Source of the DNA: Novosphingobium sp. UBA1948
Lineage (GTDB): Bacteria > Pseudomonadota > Alphaproteobacteria > Sphingomonadales > Sphingomonadaceae
DNA: 7,701 nucleotides
Assembly (NCBI GenBank): GCA_002336765.1
Contig: DDES01000091.1
Span: forward strand, 11,481-19,181
Direction: 5' to 3'
Part shown: piece by piece, positions 1-6,320 of the stretch
How the letters are laid out: each line of letters opens with the position of its first letter
How positions within the stretch are numbered: position 1 is the first letter of the stretch
The notes under the pieces: generated by a model
Seen by the model: the letters and a program-made list of their open reading frames with translations, nothing else
Databases searched by the model: none
Told to the model about the DNA's origin: nothing
Program-made: the position numbers and the translations under genes

Positions 1-2
1 CC

Positions 3-1604
3 CGCCAGCATCTCTCGACCGGCCCCTACACGCAGGAAGCGACGCTGGCCGTGGTCGATGCGGCGGGCCATGTCATCAATTCGGTGGTCGCCTCGCCCAC
101 CGAGACGCGTGCCGCGATCGGGCCGGGCGGTGTCAATTTCACCGGCCTTGCCAATTCGCCCGCCGCGCGCCTGCCCGGTGCCGACTGGTTCGGCTATATC
201 GCGCCGGCGGGCAACACCCGCACGCTCTCGGTCGATTATGCCAGCGGCAACAGCAACTGGACCGACAGCTACAATGGCGCGCTGCATGTCGATTATGATC
301 TGGGCCGCACCCATCTCGTCTCGATCACCGACTTCAAGAGCTTCGACAAAAGCTTCGTGATGGATGTCGATGCCTCGCCCACCAGTTTCGTCAACTATGG
401 CACACTGGCCCATACCCAGAGCTTCAGTCAGGAACTGCGCGCCTCGGGCAGCGGCGGCGGGCTGAACTGGACGGCGGGCGCCTACTACCTGTTCATCAAC
501 GCGCGCGCTTCCAATGGCTTCATCGCGCCGGCTTATTCGATCTTTTCCAGCGTGTTCGGCATGACCACCACCGGTCTCGACATGACGAACACCTATCGGC
601 TGAAAACCTCGTCGGCCTCGCTGTTTGGTCAGGTGGAATATGAATTCGCCCCGCGTTGGAAGGCGGTTGTCGGCGGGCGTGTGATCCGCGAGCACCAGAG
701 CTACGATTTCGTGTCGGCAGCCACGCCCAATCTCAATCCCTGGGCCATCAATCCGGTGACGGCCAGCAACGCGCTGTTCACGCTCCAGCCTTCCTACGCC
801 AACAGCCGCACTGCCACGCTGTGGACCGGCAAGGCGCAGGTGGAATACCGCCCGAGCCGCGATCTGCTGCTCTATGCCGGTATCAACCGCGGTGTGAAGG
901 GCGGCAGCTATAACGCCAAACTGCCCGATGGCACGGCGGCGCTGGCGCCCAGCGATGTACCCTATCGTCCCGAAGTGCTGGTGTCTTACGAGGGTGGTTT
1001 CAAGCTAACCTTCCTCGGCGGCAAGGGCACGTTCAACAGTTCGGCCTATTATTACGACTATTCCGACTATCAGGGCTTCACCTTCCAGAATGTGTCGGGC
1101 TTTGTGCAGAATGCCGACGCCCGAACCTATGGCGCCGAGGCGGAGCTGAATTTCCGCCCTGTGACAGGCCTGCAAGTGTCGCTCTCGGCCTCGCTGTTCG
1201 ATGCCAAGGTCAAGCATCTGCAGGTGGCCCCCACGGTGTTCCGCGATGTGCGCCCATCCTTTGCGCCGCGCAGCCAGTTCGCGGGCCGCGTGACCTATAC
1301 GCCGCCCATCGAGGTGGCCGGTGGCAAGATCACGCTGGGTGGCGATTTCAACCACACGGCGGGCGCCTACGACAACCTGCAGAATTTCGACTCGCAATGG
1401 TTGCCGGGCTACACGCTGGTCAACGCCCAGATCGGCTGGAAGGACGCCGCCGAGCGCTATCGCGTCGGCTTCTTCGTCTCCAACCTTACCGACAAGACCT
1501 ACCGCGTCACCGGCTATGACCTGTCCACCCTGTGTGGCTGTTCGGAGATCGCCTACGGGCGCCCGCGCTGGTGGGGCATAACCGCCGGTTTCACCTTCAA
1601 GTGA
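3..1604 (+). CDS. TonB-dependent outer-membrane receptor, C-terminal part (5' end cut by window)
   Basis: This is the last 533 codons of a TonB-dependent receptor. The frame is open to the window edge, so the signal peptide, TonB box and plug lie upstream, and the GTG at 51 is only an internal valine. The visible part is beta-barrel: alternating aromatic/polar strands and large Gly/Ser/Asn-rich loops. It closes with the family's usual ending, a VSNLTDKTYR stretch followed by YGRPRWWGITAGFTFK with the terminal aromatic residue of outer-membrane proteins. Such receptors import scarce or bulky substrates with energy from TonB-ExbBD. Sphingomonads carry many, often beside aromatic catabolic genes. 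Position suggests uptake of the compound degraded by the downstream operon, but the substrate cannot be read from sequence and a siderophore receptor is not excluded. A Cys-Gly-Cys lies in the last extracellular loop (TLCGCSE). The family call is secure; the substrate is unknown. Confidence 0.93.
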   Translation, partial: RQHLSTGPYTQEATLAVVDAAGHVINSVVASPTETRAAIGPGGVNFTGLANSPAARLPGADWFGYIAPAGNTRTLSVDYASGNSNWTDSYNGALHVDYDLGRTHLVSITDFKSFDKSFVMDVDASPTSFVNYGTLAHTQSFSQELRASGSGGGLNWTAGAYYLFINARASNGFIAPAYSIFSSVFGMTTTGLDMTNTYRLKTSSASLFGQVEYEFAPRWKAVVGGRVIREHQSYDFVSAATPNLNPWAINPVTASNALFTLQPSYANSRTATLWTGKAQVEYRPSRDLLLYAGINRGVKGGSYNAKLPDGTAALAPSDVPYRPEVLVSYEGGFKLTFLGGKGTFNSSAYYYDYSDYQGFTFQNVSGFVQNADARTYGAEAELNFRPVTGLQVSLSASLFDAKVKHLQVAPTVFRDVRPSFAPRSQFAGRVTYTPPIEVAGGKITLGGDFNHTAGAYDNLQNFDSQWLPGYTLVNAQIGWKDAAERYRVGFFVSNLTDKTYRVTGYDLSTLCGCSEIAYGRPRWWGITAGFTFK

Positions 1605-1615
1605 TCGCCTGAAAT

Positions 1616-1630
1616 CCCCTGCGCGGGGGG
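1616..1630 (+). terminator. possible weak terminator hairpin after the receptor gene
   Basis: Twelve bases after the receptor stop codon, CCCC (1616-1619) can pair with GGGG (1625-1628) around a five-base TGCGC loop. The hairpin is preceded by GAAAT and followed by CTTCCCTC. The stem is short, although pure G:C, and the downstream pyrimidine tract contains few T residues, so termination would be partial at best. It would separate the receptor from the catabolic operon. The rest of the 1605-1712 gap is pyrimidine-rich and I see no convincing -35/-10 pair or operator palindrome in it. Confidence 0.35.
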
Positions 1631-1694
1631 CTTCCCTCGGTCCTCCGCGCCTTTCCCTTCATCCCTGAATCCCTCGAGACCCAAGCCCTAACGC

Positions 1695-1703
1695 AGGAAA
1701 GGA
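1695..1703 (+). promoter_or_regulatory. ribosome binding site of the Rieske oxygenase gene
   Basis: The purine run AGGAAAGGA precedes two in-frame ATGs at 1704 and 1713. Its 3' half (AAAGGA) sits nine bases before the ATG at 1713, and its 5' half (AGGA) five bases before the ATG at 1704, so spacing alone does not decide the start. I prefer 1713 because it gives an N-terminus beginning MSDEP, which resembles the MSDQP start I recall for the Pseudomonas OxoO protein. Confidence 0.6.
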
Positions 1704-1712
1704 ATGCCCGCG

Positions 1713-3068
1713 ATGAGTGATGAACCCACTGTCGTCCGCCGCCGCAAGACCGTGAGCGCCAATGCGATCGCCGCCGAGCGCATGAATGACGAAAAGACCC
1801 AGAGCCAGTACCAGCCCTACAAGGATGCGGCCTGGGGCTTCATCAACCACTGGTATCCCGCACTGTTCAGCGAGGAACTGCCCGAGCAGGGCGTGGAAGG
1901 TATCCAGATCGCGGGCGTGCCGATCCTGCTGCGCCGCGCCGCGGGCAAGCTCTATGCCATCAAGGACCAGTGCGTGCACCGTGGCGTGCGTCTTTCGGCC
2001 AAGCCGATGTGCTTCAACGACACCTCGATCGCCTGCTGGTATCATGGTTTCAACTTCGACCTGGAAACCGGCGTTCTCAACAACATCGTCGCCAATCCCG
2101 ATAGCTCGCTGATCGGCAAGACGGGCGTGACCACCTATCCGGTGCAGGAAGTGGCGGGCATGATTTTCGTTTTCGTGCGCGAGGACGATTTCCCGCTCGA
2201 GGATGTGCCGCCGCTGGCGCATGATCTACCGGTGCGCTTCCCCGAAAACAACGAGCGCTATCCCCACCCGCTGTGGCCCGATACGCCCAGCTTGCTCGAC
2301 GAGGGCGCGGTGGCGATGGGCATGCACCGCACCGGCCAGTCCAACTGGCGCATCGCCTGCGAGAACGGTTTCGACAACGCGCATATCCTTGTACACAAGG
2401 ACAACACCATTGTGCACGCGTTGAACTGGGTGCTGCCGCTGGGCATTCTGCCCGCTTCGGATGATGCGATCACGCTGATCGAGGACGAGGATGGCCCCAA
2501 GGGGTTGATGCAGTGGTTGTTCACCGATCGCTGGAAGCCGGTGTTGGAAAATCCTGCGCTGGGGCTGAAGGTCGAGAACCTCAATGGTCGCTTCTACCGC
2601 ACCTCGGTGGTGCTGCCGGGCTGCCTGATGGTCGAAAACTGGCCCGAAGAGCATGTCGTCCAGTACGAATGGTATGTGCCGATCACCGACGACATGTACG
2701 AGTACTGGGAAGTGCTCGTGAAGATCTGCAAGACCGACGACGAGCTTAAGAAGTTCAAGTACCGCTTCGACAACGTCTATCTGCCGCTGTGCCTTGAAGG
2801 CTTCAACGACTGCGATCTCTATGCCCGCGAGGCGATGGAGGAATTCTACGCTGACGGTACCGGCTGGGATAACGAGCAACTGGTCGAGACCGATGTCTCG
2901 CCGGTCACATGGCGCAAGCTGGCCTCGCGCTGGAACCGCGGCATCGCCAAGCCCGGCAAGGGCGTGACCAATGCCACCAAAACCAGCTCCATCCGCATGC
3001 GCCGCCTCGCCGAAGGCAAGGCTCCGGGCTACTTCGTCGAGAAGATCGAGAATGTTAACAAGTACTAA
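1713..3068 (+). CDS. oxoO: Rieske non-heme iron oxygenase, 2-oxo-1,2-dihydroquinoline 8-monooxygenase-like oxygenase component
   Basis: Terminal oxygenase of a ring-hydroxylating system, 451 residues from the ATG at 1713. The Rieske [2Fe-2S] ligands are clear: Cys87-x-His89 (CVHRG) and Cys108-x2-His111 (CWYHG). The mononuclear iron site follows in ENGFDNAHILVHKD: His224 and His228, with Asp221 as the bridging Asp to the neighbouring subunit's Rieske centre. The third ligand is an Asp in GFNDCD (Asp366 or Asp368). The length and many segments (KTQSQYQPYKDAAWGFINHW, TTYPVQEV, REDDFP, RKLASRWNRGIAKPG) match my memory of OxoO from Pseudomonas putida 86, which forms a homotrimer and hydroxylates 2-oxoquinoline at C8. 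CarAa (carbazole 1,9a-dioxygenase) is a more distant relative. No beta-subunit gene follows, as expected for an alpha-only enzyme. It is probably cytoplasmic and fed electrons by the overlapping reductase. The Rieske family is certain; the OxoO assignment is probable; the substrate is inferred. Confidence 0.93.
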   Translation: MSDEPTVVRRRKTVSANAIAAERMNDEKTQSQYQPYKDAAWGFINHWYPALFSEELPEQGVEGIQIAGVPILLRRAAGKLYAIKDQCVHRGVRLSAKPMCFNDTSIACWYHGFNFDLETGVLNNIVANPDSSLIGKTGVTTYPVQEVAGMIFVFVREDDFPLEDVPPLAHDLPVRFPENNERYPHPLWPDTPSLLDEGAVAMGMHRTGQSNWRIACENGFDNAHILVHKDNTIVHALNWVLPLGILPASDDAITLIEDEDGPKGLMQWLFTDRWKPVLENPALGLKVENLNGRFYRTSVVLPGCLMVENWPEEHVVQYEWYVPITDDMYEYWEVLVKICKTDDELKKFKYRFDNVYLPLCLEGFNDCDLYAREAMEEFYADGTGWDNEQLVETDVSPVTWRKLASRWNRGIAKPGKGVTNATKTSSIRMRRLAEGKAPGYFVEKIENVNKY

Positions 3069-4131
3069 GGTCACGATCGCCTTTGCCGATGGTGTCGAGC
3101 ACGAGCTGGCGGTGGAGCCCGGCCAGAACGTGCTCGATGCCGGCCTCGCCGCCGGATTGCCGCTGCTGTACCAGTGCCGGTCCGGAAGCTGCTCGAGCTG
3201 CCTTGCGCGGCTTGAGTCCGGCGAGGCCGAGCATCGCGCGGGTGCCGGCTCCTCGCTCACCGCTTCGGAGAAGGGTGAGGGGCTGCGCCTGCTGTGCCTT
3301 ACCGAGCCAAGCAGCGCCTGCCGCCTCAGCCTTGCCTATGACAGCAAGGCGGGCGAGGCGCGGCCGGTGGAAGCCAAGGTTTTCGTCAACGCTGTCGAGC
3401 GCATCGCCAGCGATGTGATGCGGCTCGAGCTCGAACTGGCCGAGGGTTTCTGGATGGATTTCCGCCCCGGCCAGTTCATCAATGTGACGGTGCCCGATGC
3501 AACAGGGCCCGATGCCAAAGGGCCTGATGCCAAAGGAGGCGCGCGCGTGGAGCGCTCCTACTCCATGGCGACCACCAAGGTGGACATGCCGCGCATCGAA
3601 CTGCTGGTGCGTTTGCAGCCTGGCGGCGCCATGTCGCAATGGCTGAGCGAGCGGGCGCAGCCTGACGATGTGCTGGATGTGTCCGGCCCCTATGGCGCCT
3701 TCTTCCTCAAGGAGAAGGTGAAAGGCACCCATGTGATGATCGCGGGCGGCACCGGCCTCGCGCCGATGCTCTCGATGGTGGATGCCATCCGGGCGGCGCC
3801 GGGTCGCAAGCCCAAAGTACTGCTCTCCTTCGGCTGCCAGACGCCCGAAGGCCTGTTCGCGCTCGACCAGCTCGAACTGCGCCGCCACTGGCTGCCGGGG
3901 CTTGAAACCCGCATCAGCGTGGATCGTGCGGGTGAGGGCGCCGTGCCTGAAGGCGTGCGCGTGGGCAATCCGGTCGAGGCGATCACCGCGGAGGACGGAC
4001 TGGGGCCAGACAGCGTGGCCTATCTGTGCGGCCCCCCGGGCATGATCGCGGCGGCCCGCCGCCATCTCGAGGCGCTCGGTCTCGATCCGGCGAACATCTT
4101 TGCCGAGCACTTCACCGCCAGCGGCGTCTGA
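3052..4131 (+). CDS. oxoR: [2Fe-2S]/FAD/NAD(P)H oxygenase reductase component, OxoR-like
   Basis: Electron-transfer partner of the Rieske oxygenase, 359 residues. Domain order is an N-terminal plant-type ferredoxin (Cys42, Cys47, Cys50 and Cys82; YQCRSGSCSSC then LLCL), an FAD-binding barrel at about 105-220 (RPGQF, then RSYSM at 168-172 for flavin binding) and a C-terminal nucleotide-binding domain (AGGTGLAP at 231-238, CGPPGM at 326-331). NAD(P)H electrons pass through FAD and the 2Fe-2S cluster to the oxygenase, so no separate ferredoxin is required. This is the two-component layout of OxoO/OxoR and BenC-type systems. The ATG at 3052 gives a normal ferredoxin N-terminus; the frame is open further upstream but that part reads as out-of-frame oxygenase sequence. 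The gene overlaps the oxygenase stop by 17 bases, suggesting translational coupling. Oddities are a TTA second codon in a high-GC gene and a threefold PDA(T/K)G repeat at residues 148-162. The family call is very sure; the symbol rests on context. Confidence 0.92.
   Translation: MLTSTKVTIAFADGVEHELAVEPGQNVLDAGLAAGLPLLYQCRSGSCSSCLARLESGEAEHRAGAGSSLTASEKGEGLRLLCLTEPSSACRLSLAYDSKAGEARPVEAKVFVNAVERIASDVMRLELELAEGFWMDFRPGQFINVTVPDATGPDAKGPDAKGGARVERSYSMATTKVDMPRIELLVRLQPGGAMSQWLSERAQPDDVLDVSGPYGAFFLKEKVKGTHVMIAGGTGLAPMLSMVDAIRAAPGRKPKVLLSFGCQTPEGLFALDQLELRRHWLPGLETRISVDRAGEGAVPEGVRVGNPVEAITAEDGLGPDSVAYLCGPPGMIAAARRHLEALGLDPANIFAEHFTASGV
3493..3537 (+). repeat. three in-frame 15-base tandem repeats inside the reductase gene
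   Basis: Units at 3493-3507, 3508-3522 and 3523-3537 encode PDATG, PDAKG and PDAKG. The last two units differ at only two third-codon positions (CCC/CCT and GGG/GGA). They sit between the PGQFINVTV strand and the ERSYSM flavin-binding motif, where related reductases have a short loop. The repeat therefore appears to be a small expansion of a surface loop by slippage or local duplication. The frame is kept. Confidence 0.85.
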
Positions 4132-4150
4132 ACGCGGCGTATCACAGGAC

Positions 4151-4155
4151 AGGAG
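4151..4155 (+). promoter_or_regulatory. ribosome binding site of the extradiol dioxygenase gene
   Basis: AGGAG lies seven bases before the ATG at 4163. It sets that start over the in-frame ATG at 4100, which lies inside the reductase gene and would add 21 residues unlike any VOC-fold N-terminus. The gap between reductase stop and this start is 31 bases, with no terminator visible. Confidence 0.8.
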
Positions 4156-4162
4156 ACGGGAA

Positions 4163-5026
4163 ATGGGAGTGCAATCGCTGGCCTATGTCACCTTCGACAT
4201 AGCAGACCCCGCCTATTGGCAGGACTTGTACACGCGCGTGTTCGGCATGCAGTTGCTCGAACGGGAAGATGGCGTGATCGATGTGCGCTGTGACGAGATG
4301 CACCACCGCCTCTCGCTCTATCCCACCGGCAAGGACGCTCTGCGCTCGGTCGGCTGGCAGATGAAGGATGCCGATGATCTGCTGGCGCTGGTCGAGCGGC
4401 TGCGCGGCATGGGGCTGGACGTGACCGAGGGTAGCCCCGAGCTTTGCGCAGAGCGCAAGGTCTACAAGCTGTTCCGTTTCCACGAACCTTTCCTCAGCCT
4501 TGAAACCGAACTGGTCGCGGGCCAGCAGAGCGAGAAATTCGCCTTTGTGCCCACGCGCGGCATTGCCGGTTACAAGACCGGCCCGCTCGGGCTGGGCCAT
4601 GTGGTGTTCCACACGCATGATGTCGATGGCGCGGTGGCCTTCTATCGCGAAGTGATGGGCTTTGGCATTTCCGACTATATGGCCTTTGCCGATGCGCAGG
4701 CGGTGTTCCTGCATTGCAACCCGCGCCACCACACGCTGGCGATCATGAACCTGTGCATGGGGCGCCAGACCGGCGACTTCAACCATCTGATGGTCGAGGC
4801 CAAGGATTATGACGACATCGGCTATGCCTATGACATTGCCCGTGACGCGCAATTCCCGCTGATCATGGATCTGGGCAAGCACAGCAACGACCATGTCCAT
4901 TCCTTCTACATCCGCACCGCGGGCGGCTATGGCGTGGAATATGGCTATGGCGGCCGTCTGGTCGGGCCCGACTGGCAGGTGAATTACTACGACCAGCCCA
5001 TGCTGTACGGCCACCGATGGGCATGA
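4163..5026 (+). CDS. VOC-family (type I) extradiol ring-cleavage dioxygenase, BphC-like
   Basis: Fe(II) (or Mn) dioxygenase that opens catechols next to the hydroxyl pair (meta-cleavage), 287 residues, the usual length for two-domain type I enzymes such as 2,3-dihydroxybiphenyl 1,2-dioxygenase. An N-terminal vicinal-oxygen-chelate domain (about 1-130) precedes the catalytic one (about 140-280). The 2-His-1-carboxylate ligands are His146 (GLGHVVF), His208 (FNHLM) and Glu259 (YGVEYG). Second-sphere residues of the family are also present: a His at 189/190 (NPRHHTLA), His240 (GKHSNDH) and Tyr249 (SFYIRT). The enzyme therefore looks fully active. It follows the reductase by 31 bases and shares ATGA with the amidase gene. 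In a quinolone pathway the substrate would be 2,3-dihydroxyphenylpropionate or a related side-chain catechol; a biphenyl-type diol is the alternative. Family is certain; substrate is inferred. Confidence 0.93.
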   Translation: MGVQSLAYVTFDIADPAYWQDLYTRVFGMQLLEREDGVIDVRCDEMHHRLSLYPTGKDALRSVGWQMKDADDLLALVERLRGMGLDVTEGSPELCAERKVYKLFRFHEPFLSLETELVAGQQSEKFAFVPTRGIAGYKTGPLGLGHVVFHTHDVDGAVAFYREVMGFGISDYMAFADAQAVFLHCNPRHHTLAIMNLCMGRQTGDFNHLMVEAKDYDDIGYAYDIARDAQFPLIMDLGKHSNDHVHSFYIRTAGGYGVEYGYGGRLVGPDWQVNYYDQPMLYGHRWA

Positions 5027-6309
5027 GCGCGGTGGCCGGACTGGAAACCCTCGGCGCGGCGGAGGCCGCCCGACTGATCGCGGCGGGCGGCCTGAGCGCC
5101 GAGGCGTTGATGCAGGCCTTGCTCGCCCGCATTGCGGCGCGGGACGAGGCGGTGCTTGCATGGTCCTTTCTCGACCGCGACGCGGCTCTGGCTGCGGCGC
5201 GCGCCGCGGATGCATGGCAGGGGCCGCGCGGACCGTTGCATGGCGTGCCGGTCGGGCTGAAGGATGTCATCGACGCAGCTGGCCTGCCGACCGAATTCGG
5301 TTCGGAAGCCTTCGCGGGCCATTATCCGGCGGGCGATGCGATGGTGACGGCGCGGCTGCGGGCGGCAGGCGCGATCATCATGGGCAAGCTGGTGACGGCG
5401 GAATTCGCAACCTATCGCGCCGGCCCCACCCGCAATCCCGCCGATCCGGCCCACACACCGGGCGGATCGTCGAGCGGATCGGCGGCGGCGGTGGCCGATG
5501 CGCAGGTGCCCGTCTCGCTGGGTACTCAGACGGCGGGGTCGGTGGTGCGTCCGGCCTCCTTCTGTGGTTGCCTCGGTTTCAAACCCAGCCACGGTCGCTA
5601 TCCGTCGCAGGGCGTGATCGACACCGCGCACCGGCTGGATACGGTCGGCACTTTTGCCCGCCGTCTGGACGATGTGGTGCTGCTCGACAACGTGCTGTCG
5701 GGCGCGGATCACCCGGTCGCGACGGAGGAACGTCCGCTGGTGGTGGGCGTGCTCGCCGACGGCTTTTGGGCCGACGCCAGCCCCGCGATGCAGGCGACCC
5801 GGACGCTGTGGGCCGAGCGCTTTGCCGCTGCGGGCCATCAGGTGTTCGAACGCGCCGCCCCCGCCATTCTCGAAGAACTGGGCGAGGCGCAGAAGATCAT
5901 CCACCAATATGAATGCGCCCACCATCTCGGCGCGATCCGGCGCGATCATGCCGACAAGGTTTCGGAGAAATTCCGCGCCTTTATCGACGGCGGTCTGGCT
6001 ATGCCCGACGCGCGATACGAGGCTGCCTGCGCAGTGCAGGACCGCGCACGGGCGATGGAGGATGCGTTGTTTGGCGGGGCCGATGTGTTACTGGCCTGCA
6101 GCGCGCCCGACGCCGCGCCCGAGGGGCTGGAAAGCACCGGCGATCCGGTGTTCTGCCGCCCGTGGACCGCGCTCGGCACGCCCAGCCTCGGCTTTCCGGC
6201 GGGCTTGCGCGGTGTGCTGCCGCTTGGCCTGCAACTGATCGGGCGGCGTGGCGACGACGCACAGCTTCTTGCCCGCGCACGCCGCCTGTTGCCTGCCGAT
6301 CTTCGTTGA
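5023..6309 (+). CDS. amidase-signature family hydrolase
   Basis: Hydrolase of C-N amide bonds, 428 residues, slightly short for the family (about 450-500). The Ser-cisSer-Lys triad is intact: Lys80 in GLKDVIDA, cis-Ser149 in the Gly/Ser loop PGGSSSGSA, and nucleophile Ser173 in TQTAGSVVRPA, 24 residues later as in other members. The C-terminus has the usual RPWTALGTPSLGFPAG and LPLGLQLIG blocks. The ATG at 5023 overlaps the dioxygenase stop as ATGA, which favours coupled translation; an ATG two codons earlier (5017) is equally in frame, and neither has a strong Shine-Dalgarno sequence. No signal peptide is seen, so it should be cytoplasmic. GatA, allophanate hydrolase and nylon-type amidases share this fold. 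GatA is unlikely because no gatB or gatC is nearby. In this operon it is the best candidate for opening a hydroxylated lactam or releasing an aryl amide, which is inference. Confidence 0.92.
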   Translation: MSAVAGLETLGAAEAARLIAAGGLSAEALMQALLARIAARDEAVLAWSFLDRDAALAAARAADAWQGPRGPLHGVPVGLKDVIDAAGLPTEFGSEAFAGHYPAGDAMVTARLRAAGAIIMGKLVTAEFATYRAGPTRNPADPAHTPGGSSSGSAAAVADAQVPVSLGTQTAGSVVRPASFCGCLGFKPSHGRYPSQGVIDTAHRLDTVGTFARRLDDVVLLDNVLSGADHPVATEERPLVVGVLADGFWADASPAMQATRTLWAERFAAAGHQVFERAAPAILEELGEAQKIIHQYECAHHLGAIRRDHADKVSEKFRAFIDGGLAMPDARYEAACAVQDRARAMEDALFGGADVLLACSAPDAAPEGLESTGDPVFCRPWTALGTPSLGFPAGLRGVLPLGLQLIGRRGDDAQLLARARRLLPADLR

Positions 6310-6315
6310 GAGGGA
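6310..6315 (+). promoter_or_regulatory. ribosome binding site of the M20-like gene
   Basis: GAGGGA lies five bases before the ATG at 6321 and immediately follows the amidase stop. It sets the start of the last gene. The same frame is open back to 5913, but that upstream part reads Arg/Pro-rich nonsense inside the amidase gene. Confidence 0.75.
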
Positions 6316-6320
6316 CCATC

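Noticed and set aside
3053..3066. Adjacent six-base palindromes GTTAAC and AGTACT in the gene overlap, considered as an operator.
   Set aside because: They are short, fall within two overlapping reading frames inside an operon and have no partner site.
1713..3068. Calling the oxygenase carbazole 1,9a-dioxygenase (CarAa).
   Set aside because: It shares motifs with CarAa, but the length, the N-terminus and many segments fit OxoO better. There is also no separate ferredoxin gene and no CarB-type two-subunit dioxygenase nearby.
2226..3260. Long open frame on the - strand opposite the oxygenase and reductase genes (344 codons).
   Set aside because: It is antisense to two well-supported genes, has no recognisable domain and no matching ribosome binding site. 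Such frames are common opposite high-GC genes.
3055..4110. Long - strand open frame (351 codons) opposite the reductase.
   Set aside because: His/Arg/Ala-rich composition typical of an antisense shadow; no domain seen.
4142..5215. Long - strand open frames opposite the dioxygenase and amidase, including 4987-5949.
   Set aside because: They cover genes with intact catalytic motifs on the + strand and show no family signature of their own.
5913..6320. Upstream extension of the M20-like frame, giving a 585-residue protein.
   Set aside because: The added part is an out-of-frame reading of the amidase gene; a good ribosome binding site sits before the ATG at 6321.
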